Source: Mogibacterium sp. (lineage in GTDB: Bacteria > Bacillota > Clostridia > Peptostreptococcales > Anaerovoracaceae). From it: a stretch of DNA of 44,480 nucleotides. The translations under genes and the position numbers were made by a program. The DNA is taken from assembly GCA_016775335.1 (NCBI GenBank), contig JAEUGJ010000004.1, positions 1 to 44,480 of the forward strand. Direction: 5' to 3'. The notes under the pieces were generated by a model. That model saw only the letters and a list, made by a program, of their open reading frames with translations, was not told where the DNA came from and searched no databases. This document shows, piece after piece, positions 8,154 to 15,950 of the stretch; position 1 is the stretch's first letter, and each line of letters starts with the position of its first letter.

Positions 8154-8813
8154 TTTCTTTCTCCCTTCTCTTCTTCCGAATTTTACCCTTTTAATATTTT
8201 CACCCAGAGTGCTGAATTTGGCTTCATACTCTGTCATGATGTTATCTTCGTTGTATTCGCAGTGGTGCAGATCCCGGGTCAGCTCGTGAATTTTCATGTC
8301 GTTGGCCAGAATCTCCTGAATGGTGAACTCGAAGAGCCCGGTATTGTCGGTTTTGAACGTCACGATGCCGTCGTCCTTCAGAATCCGCTCGTACTGCACC
8401 AGCTTGGACCGATGGGTCAGCCGCTTCTTCGCGCTGTAATTCTTCGGCAGCGGATCGCTGAAATTCAGATAAATGCCGTCCACTTCCTCGTCCCGGAACC
8501 AGTCCGTGAGATCCACGATGAAGTCCGGCACGAACACCACGTTGGTCAGCCCCTTCTCCCGAATCTTCTCCATGGCCCGAAGGAGCACGCTTCGGTTGCC
8601 TTCCACCGCGATGTAGAAATTCTCCGGATGCCGCTCCGCCATCTCCGAAATGAACTTGCCCTTTCCGCAGCCCACTTCCAGATACAGCCCGGTGCACCCC
8701 GCTTTCCGCACCCGTTCCTGCCAATTTCCCTTGCACGCCTCCGGATGATACACCAGAAACGCCTCATACTTTGCATACTTCTCTTCCAGATTTTTAACTT
8801 TTCTCTGTCTCAC
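6918..8813 (-). CDS. trmB: tRNA (guanine-N7)-methyltransferase TrmB, reading in frame into an aminotransferase
   Basis: Residues 1-220 are TrmB, which methylates G46 of tRNAs with SAM. The SAM loop LEVGCGKGKF is at 45-54, NFSDPLPKNY at 117-126 (the usual motif has PWPK; here Leu replaces Trp), and KTDNTGLFEF at 154-163. The domain is complete up to YEAKFSTLGENI, where ordinary TrmB proteins end. There is no stop: after a Lys/Arg-rich stretch the frame continues into a 411-residue aminotransferase. The start is GTG with a modest purine-rich SD. An SD plus ATG precede the second domain (see 6918-8153), so the cell may make a 631-residue fusion, a separate enzyme, or both. It follows ecfT by 54 bp in the ecf operon. 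A sequencing error removing a stop codon is possible but is not suggested by the clean junction. Confidence 0.85.
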   Translation of the reverse strand: MRQRKVKNLEEKYAKYEAFLVYHPEACKGNWQERVRKAGCTGLYLEVGCGKGKFISEMAERHPENFYIAVEGNRSVLLRAMEKIREKGLTNVVFVPDFIVDLTDWFRDEEVDGIYLNFSDPLPKNYSAKKRLTHRSKLVQYERILKDDGIVTFKTDNTGLFEFTIQEILANDMKIHELTRDLHHCEYNEDNIMTEYEAKFSTLGENIKRVKFGRREGRKKMADTSFAAYNGRTVPKEDKIFGISGRAKAAIAAKGKENVINATIGALLDDEGKLIVLSSVDEAVKALTPAEYAEYAPIAGTPAFKEAIVKAALGDYQPKGYVGVVASPGGTGSLRNAIANYSCPGDKFLTHDWHWTTYKNIAMEMGRDEETFDMFDAEGNFNLEDFEYKVNKLLRIQDRLVIIINTPANNPTGYSLSDEDWDGVIRVLNSTDPAKKVALVADVAYIDFAGDEKEVRSFLPKLEELNSNILPMLAYSASKTFTFYGCRCAATICLAKTEEVRDEFVRVLSFSARASWSNCPRGPQEVIAKIYNNPELLAKVDEERAGFRNMLLSRGHAFEEEAAKVGLKMVPFRGGFFCSVPCEDPDAVSKKLEEADVFVVPFTKGVRVSIASISEAKCRKLPELILEALEA

Positions 8814-8867
8814 GCCGTTCTCTCTCTATTCTATAATTTAAATTTTAATAAAAACAATAACATTCCT

Positions 8868-9674
8868 CTAAGGCAGCGGCATCCACCGGGATGCGATTAC
8901 GATTCCCAGAAAGACCGCCAGCAAAACTCCGGCCACCCCGTCTCTTCGGCTAAAAACAATTTCCTTCATGCGGGTGCGTCCGACACCCCCATGGTAGCAC
9001 CGTGCCTCCATGGCCAGCGCCAAATCCTGTGCGATTCGAAAGGATCCCACGAACAGGGGAATCAGAATCGGAATCATGTTCTTCACCCGCTGCATCAGAT
9101 TTCCGGACTCGAAGTCGGCTCCCCGGGCCTGCTGGGCCTTCATGATTTTGTCCGTCTCCTCCAGAAGTGTGGGGATAAAACGCAGTGCGATGCTCATCAT
9201 CAGCGCAATCTCGTGGCTGGGCAGTCCAAATCGGTTGAAGGGCTTCAACAGCTTCTCCAGACCGTCGGTGAGCTCCATGGGTTTGGTGGTCAATGTCAGC
9301 ATGGAGGTGCCGATAATCAGAAGGATCAGCCGCAGCGCCATAAAGCAGGACCGATACAGACCCTCATAGGTAACGGTGAGGAATTTCCAGTGCCACAGCA
9401 CCGTTCCGTCGAACATGAACAGGTTCAGCACAAAGGTCAGCAGGATGATGAACACCACCGCCTTCAATCCTTTGAAAATAAACCGTACCGGCACTCTCGA
9501 GATGCCGATGAGAATCCCCAGCGCCAGAATCACCAGGCCGAATCCCGCAAAGGAATTCACCAGGAAAACCTCTATTATATACAGCAAGGTTCCCAGAATT
9601 TTCGTTCGGGCATCCAGTCGGTGCACCACCGACTGCTCCGGATAATATTGTCCCAATGTGATATCCCGAATCAT
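8868..9674 (-). CDS. ecfT: Energy-coupling factor transporter transmembrane protein EcfT
   Basis: A 268-residue membrane subunit of an ECF vitamin transporter. It carries the N-terminal HRLDARTKI motif, several hydrophobic helices, and the two Ala-Arg-Gly type coupling motifs, ARGADFES and AMEARCYHGG, which contact the two ATPases. It overlaps the ecfA2 stop by 4 bases (ATGA), so translation is coupled. No substrate-binding S component is nearby, which fits a group II module shared by S proteins encoded elsewhere. Confidence 0.95.
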   Translation of the reverse strand: MIRDITLGQYYPEQSVVHRLDARTKILGTLLYIIEVFLVNSFAGFGLVILALGILIGISRVPVRFIFKGLKAVVFIILLTFVLNLFMFDGTVLWHWKFLTVTYEGLYRSCFMALRLILLIIGTSMLTLTTKPMELTDGLEKLLKPFNRFGLPSHEIALMMSIALRFIPTLLEETDKIMKAQQARGADFESGNLMQRVKNMIPILIPLFVGSFRIAQDLALAMEARCYHGGVGRTRMKEIVFSRRDGVAGVLLAVFLGIVIASRWMPLP

Positions 9675-10531
9675 CGCTTCCTGCTTTCCAGATACCGGCA
9701 GATTTCCTTCGCCGCATCTTCAATACTCAGCGGCGCCGCATCGATTTCCGGCATCCGCTCCTTTAACCGTTCCATAAATTCCGTGGCCGGGGGCTGCCCC
9801 AGTCCCATTTCCCGAAGCTGTTCGCCTCGGGCGAACACCTCTGCCGGCGTTCCGTTCATCACCAGCCGGCCTCGGTTCATCACCAGCACCCGGTCCGCCA
9901 GCTCCGCAATATCTCCCATGTTGTGGGAAACCAGCAGGATGGTCATGTCCTCCTGCCGATGGATTCTTCGAATCAGATCCAGGACATCCCGATGGGCGGA
10001 GGGATCCAGCCCTGCGGTGGGTTCGTCCAGAATCAGGATTTCCGGCTTCATGGCCAGCACGCCGGCAATGGCCACCCGCCGCTTCTGTCCCCCGGACAGT
10101 TCAAACGGCGACCGTTCTTTGACTTCTTCGTAGTCCAGTCCCGTCAGGCGGATGGAGTCCGCCACCACCTGTTCCAGTTCCTCACCGGTTATGCCCACCT
10201 GCTTCGGGCCGAAGGCCACGTCCTTGGCCACCGTTTCTTCGAACAGCTGGTATTCCGGATACTGAAACACCAATCCCACCTTCCGGCGCACTTCCGTCAT
10301 CTTGGCGGACGGATCGGTGATGCACACCTCCCCCACCGTGATTTTACCGGAGTCGGAACGGAGCAGCCCGTTCAGCTGCTGCACCAAAGTGGATTTCCCG
10401 GAGCCGGTGTGACCGATGATCGCCGCGAATTCCCCCGGTTCCAGCCGAAAGGAGACATCCTCCAGCGCCCGCGTCTCGTTGGGCATTCCCTTCGAATATG
10501 TATATGTAAGATTCTCTACTGTAATTGACAT
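9671..10531 (-). CDS. ecfA2: ECF transporter ATPase EcfA2
   Basis: A 286-residue ABC ATPase with Walker A GHTGSGKST, signature LSGGQKRR, Walker B ILILDEPTAGLD and the switch histidine region LLVSHNMGD. Its position directly upstream of ecfT and the C-terminal extension are typical of EcfA2 (CbiO-like). It overlaps the end of ecfA1 by 16 bases. GAGG precedes the ATG by 4 bases. Confidence 0.95.
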   Translation of the reverse strand: MSITVENLTYTYSKGMPNETRALEDVSFRLEPGEFAAIIGHTGSGKSTLVQQLNGLLRSDSGKITVGEVCITDPSAKMTEVRRKVGLVFQYPEYQLFEETVAKDVAFGPKQVGITGEELEQVVADSIRLTGLDYEEVKERSPFELSGGQKRRVAIAGVLAMKPEILILDEPTAGLDPSAHRDVLDLIRRIHRQEDMTILLVSHNMGDIAELADRVLVMNRGRLVMNGTPAEVFARGEQLREMGLGQPPATEFMERLKERMPEIDAAPLSIEDAAKEICRYLESRKR

Positions 10532-11364
10532 ATGGCCTCAATCAATTCCTCTTCGGTCTGCACCGAAGCGTCCACCGGCAATCCCCGCCGGACCAATTCT
10601 TCCCGCAGCGCAATGATGGCCGGCATTTCCAGTCCGGCGCGCTGAATTCTCTCTCGATCTGCAAAAAAATCTCTCGGCGGCATATCGTCGGTAATCCGGC
10701 CGTCCTTCATGACAATCAACCGGTCCGCCTGCATCGCCTCTTCCATAAAATGAGTGATGAGGATCACCGTGATTCCCGCTTCGTGCAAGCGATGAATGAT
10801 GTCCATCACCTGATGGCGCCCTTTGGGATCCAGCATGGCAGTAGGTTCATCGAACACAATGCACTTCGGCCGCATGGCGATGGCTCCCGCAATGGCGATT
10901 CGCTGCTTCTGTCCGCCAGACAGCATGTGGGGCGCTTTCAGCCGCTGCTCATACATGCCTACCGCTTGAAGGGCTTCGTCCACCCGTCGGCGAATCTCCG
11001 CCGGGTCCACCCCCAGATTCTCCGGGCCGAAAGCCACGTCGTCCTCCACCACAGAGGACACAATCTGATTGTCCGGATTCTGGAAAACCATTCCAACCGT
11101 GCTTCGGATATCCCAGATATGCTCGTCTTCCCGGGTATTTATCCCTTCAATCCACACCTCTCCTTCGGTGGGAAGGAGCAGGCCGTTTAAATGCTTCGCC
11201 AAGGTGGACTTTCCGGAGCCGTTCATCCCCAGAACCGCTGCGAATTCACCGGGCTGCACCTCAAAATTCACCCCGTCCACAGCGCGAAAGGTCGTCACCG
11301 TTCCTTCCGGGGATACTTTTCGATATTCAAATGTCAGGTTCTCCACCCGGATAATCGGTTCCAT
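10516..11364 (-). CDS. ecfA1: ECF transporter ATPase EcfA1
   Basis: A 282-residue ABC ATPase, partner of EcfA2. Walker A is GMNGSGKST, signature LSGGQKQR, Walker B CIVFDEPTAMLD and H-loop ILITHFMEEA. The frame is open 27 bases further upstream, but AGGAGG stands 4-5 bases before the ATG at 11364, so that start is preferred. It is first in ecfA1-ecfA2-ecfT-trmB-aminotransferase. No riboswitch is visible in the 200 bp upstream. Confidence 0.95.
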   Translation of the reverse strand: MEPIIRVENLTFEYRKVSPEGTVTTFRAVDGVNFEVQPGEFAAVLGMNGSGKSTLAKHLNGLLLPTEGEVWIEGINTREDEHIWDIRSTVGMVFQNPDNQIVSSVVEDDVAFGPENLGVDPAEIRRRVDEALQAVGMYEQRLKAPHMLSGGQKQRIAIAGAIAMRPKCIVFDEPTAMLDPKGRHQVMDIIHRLHEAGITVILITHFMEEAMQADRLIVMKDGRITDDMPPRDFFADRERIQRAGLEMPAIIALREELVRRGLPVDASVQTEEELIEAICQLQ

Positions 11365-11450
11365 ATTTCCTCCTCGCATTAACCGGCTCATTATATCACA
11401 GATAATCCGGTATGTTCAAGAAAGCCGCGGATTCCAGACTTCCTCCACAC

Positions 11451-11478
11451 AACAAAGAGCCGGAGCAAGCTCCGACTC
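11451..11478 (-). terminator. Terminator after ppk1
   Basis: GAGTCGGAGC and GCTCCGGCTC (one G-U pair) around a TT loop, followed on the minus strand by TTTGTTG. It separates the ppx-ppk1 unit from the ecf operon. Confidence 0.65.
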
Positions 11479-11596
11479 TCCGACTCTAGATCACACGACC
11501 TTTTTGTTTGCGGGAATCCCCTTTCCCGACTATCGATTCTATATTATCCCCTTTTACGACTCGATGGTAATATTATAATCATCCCATGATGGGATG

Positions 11597-13732
11597 TCAA
11601 TAAATCTTTTGTATTAAATTACAAACTTTTCCAATATTTTTGATTCTTTTTATGAATGTGCAATCCTTGCGGCGGGATTCCTCTGCCAGCTTCATCTGCT
11701 CCTCCTGGCTGTTCACGCTTCCTTCGCCGGTCACCGGCTCGTACTTCCGTTCCGGCAGCAGCTTCATGGCCTTCGTATTGTCGGACCACTGGAGATGGAT
11801 GACTTTCCATATTTTTTCCCGAACCTCCGGGTCTAGAATCGGACATCCCACTTCCACTCTTCGGCGAGTGTTTCGCGTCATAAAATCCGCTGAGGCGATG
11901 TACATCTTTTCCGTCGAGCCCTTGCCAAAAACATAAATCCGTGAATGCTCCAGATACCGGCCCACGATGCTTCGAACCTCGATGTTTTCCGTCTCGCCCG
12001 GGATGCCCGGAACCAGGCAGCAGATGCCGCGCACGATCATGTGTATCTTTACGCCGGCGCAGGAAGCGTCCCGCAGCTTCTCGATGATGCGGCGGTCCGT
12101 CAGGGAATTCAGCTTGAAGAACAGATATCCTTCGGACCCCTTCTGCATCTCCCGCTCGATTCCCGCAATGACCTTGTCCTGCAGCTCCAGCGGTGCCACC
12201 AGCAGGTGGTCGTATCTGCCTTCCAGGTTTCCGATGCCCATGTTCCGGAAAAACAATGCCGCGTCCTCCCCGATTCCCGGGTCTGCCGTCATCAGGGAGA
12301 AATCCGTATACAGCTTGGAAGTGGTTTCGTTGTAGTTTCCGGTGCCGATCTGGGTGTACCGACGAAGGGTTCCCCGCTCATTTCGGGTAATCAGGCACAG
12401 CTTGGAGTGCACCTTGAAGTTGGCCATTCCGTACATGATGGTGCAGCCGGATTTTTCAAACTCCTTGGACCAGTCGATGTTGTTCTGTTCATCGAACCGG
12501 GCGCGGAGCTCAATCAGTACCGTGACCTTCTTGCCGTTCTCCGCCGCTCGGCACAGGTATTTAACCAGTTTGCTTTTGCCCGCCAATCGGTAAATGGTAA
12601 TCTGGATGGAACGGACATCCGGGTCCGATGCCGCCTCCTCAAACAGGCGCAGGAACGGCTTCATGCTTTCGTACGGATAGGACAGCAGGCGGTCCTGCTT
12701 GCGAATCCGCTCGAACATGGATTCCTTTCCGGCCAGTTCCCCCGGAATTTTCGGCGTGTACGATTCAAAGAGCATTTCCTTCTTTTGCTCCGGATTCAGC
12801 TTGTTCTCCAGGCCGTAAGCGTACTTCATCTGTAGGGGCCCGCTGGTGTAGAAAATCTGGCTGTCGCTGAGGAGCAGGCGGCTTTGCAGGAACTTCAGCA
12901 TTTTCGAACTCGGATGGTCGGTCATCTCCAGGCGAAGGGGTGCCAGCCGGCGCCGATCCTTCAGCAGCTTCTGCATGACCTTTCGGAAATCTTCGTTTTT
13001 CTCACAATCCTCATCCTCCGCATGGATGTCCGCATTTCGGGTGATGCAAATCTGGATTTTTTCTTCCACCGTATAGGTGTCAAAAACCACGTCCGCCAGT
13101 TCCAAAAGCAAATCTTCCATGCCGATGTACCGAACCCCCGGACCCGGAAGATACAGAATCTGCGGCAGGTCTACCGGCACCGGCAGGAATGCAAAGTACT
13201 CCTCGCCTTTCTTTTTTCGCAGGCGCACGCAGATTTCCGTGCCCTTGTTGCTCAGGTGTGGGAAGGGATGCTGGGGATCCACCAGCATCGGGGACAGCAT
13301 CGGCAGGACGGAATTGCTGAAGTAATTCTCCACGTATTCCTGCTCGGAGGCGGTCATCTCATTGTACTTTAACCGGAAAACGCCTTTGATTCGGAATTCC
13401 TTTTCCAGCTCCTGATAGATGGCATCCCGCTGCGCGTACAGAATCCGCACCTGGTCGTAGATCTTTGCCAGCTGCTCTTCCGCAGTCTCCCCGGTTTTGT
13501 CATCGGTGTATTTCTTTCCCAGCGGTAACATGTCAATCAAGCTGCCCACCCGGACCATAAAGAATTCGTCCAGGTTGGAAGTGAAAATCGAAAGGAATCG
13601 AAGCCGTTCCAGCAGCGGATTGCCGGGGTCCTTTGCCTGGCGCATGCATCGCTCATTGAATTGAAGCCAGGATAGTTCCCGGTTCTGCATGTATCTTCCG
13701 CTCTCGTGATTTTCCTGTGTGCAACTTAACAT
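11597..13732 (-). CDS. ppk1: Polyphosphate kinase 1
   Basis: A 711-residue enzyme that reversibly makes polyphosphate from ATP. The N-terminal domain starts with NRELSWLQFNERCMRQA. The catalytic phospholipase D-like histidine is in ANFKVHSKLCLITR, and the second conserved histidine is in YLEHSRIYVFGKG. Length is normal for PPK1. The first ATG has a good SD (AGGGGGAT) overlapping the end of ppx; an ATG 14 codons later is an alternative start with weaker signals. It lies 14 bp behind ppx, so synthesis and breakdown enzymes for polyphosphate are made together. Confidence 0.96.
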   Translation of the reverse strand: MLSCTQENHESGRYMQNRELSWLQFNERCMRQAKDPGNPLLERLRFLSIFTSNLDEFFMVRVGSLIDMLPLGKKYTDDKTGETAEEQLAKIYDQVRILYAQRDAIYQELEKEFRIKGVFRLKYNEMTASEQEYVENYFSNSVLPMLSPMLVDPQHPFPHLSNKGTEICVRLRKKKGEEYFAFLPVPVDLPQILYLPGPGVRYIGMEDLLLELADVVFDTYTVEEKIQICITRNADIHAEDEDCEKNEDFRKVMQKLLKDRRRLAPLRLEMTDHPSSKMLKFLQSRLLLSDSQIFYTSGPLQMKYAYGLENKLNPEQKKEMLFESYTPKIPGELAGKESMFERIRKQDRLLSYPYESMKPFLRLFEEAASDPDVRSIQITIYRLAGKSKLVKYLCRAAENGKKVTVLIELRARFDEQNNIDWSKEFEKSGCTIMYGMANFKVHSKLCLITRNERGTLRRYTQIGTGNYNETTSKLYTDFSLMTADPGIGEDAALFFRNMGIGNLEGRYDHLLVAPLELQDKVIAGIEREMQKGSEGYLFFKLNSLTDRRIIEKLRDASCAGVKIHMIVRGICCLVPGIPGETENIEVRSIVGRYLEHSRIYVFGKGSTEKMYIASADFMTRNTRRRVEVGCPILDPEVREKIWKVIHLQWSDNTKAMKLLPERKYEPVTGEGSVNSQEEQMKLAEESRRKDCTFIKRIKNIGKVCNLIQKIY

Positions 13733-13746
13733 TTTGTCCTATCCCC

Positions 13747-14685
13747 CTATTTCGTTGTTTCCTCGTTGTCTTTTGGTTCGTTTTTCGTCTTGTTCAGGAT
13801 TTCCTCCATCAGAAAGCCTTCCCGGACGCCGTATTCCACCGTTACGATTTCTTTTACACCGAAAACATCGGCTGCCGCATTCAGCGCCGCCATACCCGGG
13901 AGCAAGGTGTGAATCCGTTCCGGTGCGGACCGAAGAATCAGGTCCGAGAACTGCGCCGGATTTTCTTTGTAGAATTCCAGCATCTTCTGCAAATACTTCC
14001 GACCGTACTTTCCTTCGTTCACCGCTTCCGGATATTTCCGCTGAAGTACCTTCACAAAAGCGCGGCCGGCACCGCCCTCCACGCAGAGTGGAAGATGATA
14101 GCTGCGCTTCGGCAGCCGAATTTTCTCGAAATGCTTTCGCATCAGTCGGTCGATTTCCTTCAGTTCTTTGGGTTCCGGTATGATTTCTTTTACGTATTTC
14201 CGATACAGGTTCAGGGATCCCCACGGGATGGAGGTGGACAGAAGCGCTTCGTCGTTCCGGAAGGCTACCACTTCGCTGCTTCCGCCGCCCACGTCAATCA
14301 TGATTCCCTCGTCCATGGAAATCTGCTGCCGCAGCCCGGCAAATCCGTAGCTGGCTTCCTGCTGTCCGCTCAGCACTTTCACCGAGAAACCGGTTTCCTT
14401 CTCAATCTCGACCAGAACCTCTTCCGTGTTGATGATGTTCCGAAGTGGCGCCGTGGCAAACACGCCGATTTCATCCAAACTGAACTGGTCGGTAACCGTC
14501 TTCAATTCCATCAGCGATTCTACCGCCACCTGAACGCCTCTCTTGCGCATTTCATGGTCCTTATTGATGTATCCGGCCAGCCCGGCGGTAATCTTCTTGT
14601 TCAGCACCCGGCGAATGGATGTTTCGTCGTAATCGAACACCACCAGCCGAATCGTATTCGATCCAATATCTATCACTCCGTACAT
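13747..14685 (-). CDS. ppx: Exopolyphosphatase / Ppx-GppA phosphatase
   Basis: A 312-residue Ppx/GppA family protein of the actin-like ATPase fold. The N-terminal phosphate loop GVIDIGSNTIRLVVFD and the second loop IMIDVGGGSSEVVAF, with FATAPLRN between them, are all present. It lacks the long C-terminal domain of E. coli Ppx (513 residues) and so belongs to the short two-domain type, which can act on polyphosphate or on pppGpp. The start is at 14685, where AAAGGAGAG precedes ATG; an upstream in-frame extension lacks an SD. It forms an operon with ppk1. Confidence 0.93.
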   Translation of the reverse strand: MYGVIDIGSNTIRLVVFDYDETSIRRVLNKKITAGLAGYINKDHEMRKRGVQVAVESLMELKTVTDQFSLDEIGVFATAPLRNIINTEEVLVEIEKETGFSVKVLSGQQEASYGFAGLRQQISMDEGIMIDVGGGSSEVVAFRNDEALLSTSIPWGSLNLYRKYVKEIIPEPKELKEIDRLMRKHFEKIRLPKRSYHLPLCVEGGAGRAFVKVLQRKYPEAVNEGKYGRKYLQKMLEFYKENPAQFSDLILRSAPERIHTLLPGMAALNAAADVFGVKEIVTVEYGVREGFLMEEILNKTKNEPKDNEETTK

Positions 14686-14725
14686 AGTTCTCTCTCCTTT
14701 TATATTAAAAGGATACGCCCTCAAT

Positions 14726-14753
14726 GTAATATCCACTATCAAATAAATGTAAA
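14726..14753 (-). promoter_or_regulatory. Possible promoter of ppx-ppk1
   Basis: On the minus strand, TTTACA (14748-14753) and TATTAC (14726-14731) are 16 bases apart, about 40 bases before the ppx start. The match to consensus is moderate. Confidence 0.45.
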
Positions 14754-14820
14754 GAACAGGTAAAACGGGTGGGAAACCTGCAAGTATCGGGGCGGCTGCC
14801 GGATTCGATTCGGGGCGGCC

Positions 14821-14873
14821 TGTTGGCGTGGCCCGACGGTAGAATCAGGCTTAGCCGGCGGGGCAGCGCCAAC
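14821..14873. repeat. GTTGGCG/CGCCAAC dispersed element, copy at 14.82 kb
   Basis: TGTTGGCGTG followed by CCCGACG, AGGCTT and a GCGCCAAC arm: the same order as in the 86-bp array read on the opposite strand. It lies between ppx and trxA, in a 760-bp gap without genes. Confidence 0.7.
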
Positions 14874-14906
14874 TCGGCCGGCCGCCTCACGGACTCCGCC
14901 CCAAAT

Positions 14907-14960
14907 TGTTGGCGCCCCTGAACGGTGCCGTAAGGCTTTGCCGCCTGCAAGGCGCCAACT
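14907..14960. repeat. GTTGGCGCC/GGCGCCAAC dispersed element, copy at 14.91 kb
   Basis: TGTTGGCGCC and GGCGCCAAC arms around an AAGGCTT core, 34 bp after the previous copy. A close sequence variant lies at 32247-32300. Confidence 0.75.
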
Positions 14961-15011
14961 CTAATCATTGCCTCGTGCATCCTGCTCCAATCTGCATTCT
15001 GCATCAAAAAA

Positions 15012-15052
15012 ATTGACGACAGACCCTCGATTTCCAATAGTCTGTCGTCAAT
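15012..15052. repeat. 41-bp hairpin repeat, first copy
   Basis: Perfect 13-bp arms ATTGACGACAGAC and GTCTGTCGTCAAT. CCTCG lies at the start of the loop. A second hairpin of the same length, arms and loop motif is at 15201-15241. Confidence 0.75.
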
Positions 15053-15200
15053 CTAGTATTTCCTTTGTACATTTCGCTCTAATTCTTTTCCACATCATCA
15101 TCAGAATCACTTCTTTTCACACAGATTTTCTACTTTCAAAACCTCATTCCACCCTTTCCCCTCCGCATTCCACTCTAATCTTCCCAACGGTCGCGGAGAA

Positions 15201-15241
15201 ATTGACGACGGAACCTCGGGGGAGAGCGTTTCGTCGTCAAT
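15201..15241. repeat. 41-bp hairpin repeat, second copy
   Basis: ATTGACGAC and GTCGTCAAT arms, extended outward by AGAA/TTCT to 14 bp or more (15197-15245). The loop again begins with an aligned CCTCG although the rest of the centre differs, so the two copies share a structure more than a sequence. Confidence 0.75.
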
Positions 15242-15279
15242 TTCTTCTGATTTCACGAAAGCCACCCATATTAGAGAGG

Positions 15280-15347
15280 CCTTCACGATTATTCGTGAAG
15301 GTCCAAGAGGAAAGACGCCGGATGAATTCCTCATCCGGCGCCTTTTT
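15280..15347 (+). terminator. Two hairpins, the second a strong terminator
   Basis: A perfect hairpin CCTTCACGA/TCGTGAAGG (15280-15301) is followed by GACGCCGGATGA/TCATCCGGCGCC (15314-15342) and then TTTTT. The plus-strand reading is a canonical terminator, but no plus-strand gene precedes it. On the minus strand the U tract is weaker (TTT), so it may serve as a second stop after trxA. Confidence 0.6.
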
Positions 15348-15387
15348 CATTTCTTTTCATTTGTAAGCCTGGATTCTGTCGATTTGC

Positions 15388-15426
15388 AAATATTTCTTTA
15401 CCGGCCTCTACCCCGGTAAAATATTT
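15388..15426 (-). terminator. Probable trxA terminator
   Basis: AAATATTT plus TTTACCGG pair with CCGGTAAA plus ATATTT around a 7-8 base loop, 20 bases after the trxA stop. Confidence 0.6.
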
Positions 15427-15446
15427 ACTTCATCTTTTGATTCGCT

Positions 15447-15755
15447 CTATCCCAGAATCTTATCCAGTTCTCTTCTCTGGGTCAACCCCACTTCTTTGTA
15501 AGTTACTTCTCCGCCCTTTACAATCATCAGGGTCGGGATGCTCATTACTCCGTACTCGATTGCCAGGTCCCGCTGCTCATCGATGTTGAGCTTGCACACC
15601 TTTACATCGTCACGATCATTGGCCAGTTCCTCCAGAACCGGGCCCTGCATCTTGCACGGTCCGCACCAGTCAGCATAGAAATCAACCAAAACTGTTTTAT
15701 CTGACTGAAGCACCTCCTGTGCGAAATTTTCCTTTGTAAGATTCAAAATAGCCAT
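15447..15755 (-). CDS. trxA: Thioredoxin
   Basis: A 102-residue cytosolic disulfide reductase. The active site WCGPC sits in VDFYADWCGPCKM and the cis-proline in MSIPTLMIVKGGE; length is standard. The SD AAGGAGGT precedes the ATG, and a clean promoter lies at 15789-15817. It is transcribed alone between two terminators. In an Rnf-bearing anaerobe it would serve ribonucleotide reductase and general thiol repair. Confidence 0.97.
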   Translation of the reverse strand: MAILNLTKENFAQEVLQSDKTVLVDFYADWCGPCKMQGPVLEELANDRDDVKVCKLNIDEQRDLAIEYGVMSIPTLMIVKGGEVTYKEVGLTQRRELDKILG

Positions 15756-15788
15756 ATAACTAACCTCCTTGTGGTCACTATTACTGAA

Positions 15789-15817
15789 ATTATACCTTAA
15801 TTCCCGGCAAAGTTCAA
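15789..15817 (-). promoter_or_regulatory. trxA promoter
   Basis: TTGAAC (15812-15817) and TATAAT (15789-15794) on the minus strand, with a 17-base spacer, 34 bases before the start codon. Confidence 0.75.
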
Positions 15818-15870
15818 GGTGTCTACCCGCTTATTTAAGTTGCAGCAAGATCTGATAGCGACGCATATGC

Positions 15871-15908
15871 AAAAACCCATTAGACGCGTCATACACATCT
15901 AATGGGTT
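15871..15908 (-). terminator. Terminator of the rnf operon
   Basis: AACCCATTAGA and TCTAATGGGTT arms (15874-15884, 15898-15908), followed on the minus strand by TTTTT. It lies about 40 bases after the rnfB stop. Confidence 0.85.
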
Positions 15909-15950
15909 CTGTTTCTTAATCCCGAAAATCGGAGTGCGTGGCTTCAGACC

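Noticed and set aside
7146..10133. Plus-strand open frame of 995 codons
   Set aside because: It is antisense to the aminotransferase, trmB, ecfT and part of ecfA2, all with clear family motifs. The frame is a by-product of codon bias in those genes.
11392..11596. Vitamin riboswitch in front of ecfA1
   Set aside because: Only the ppk1 terminator is visible; no conserved riboswitch core.
15107..15334. Minus-strand 75-codon frame before trxA
   Set aside because: It is composed of the hairpin repeats and a terminator; no SD and no family features.
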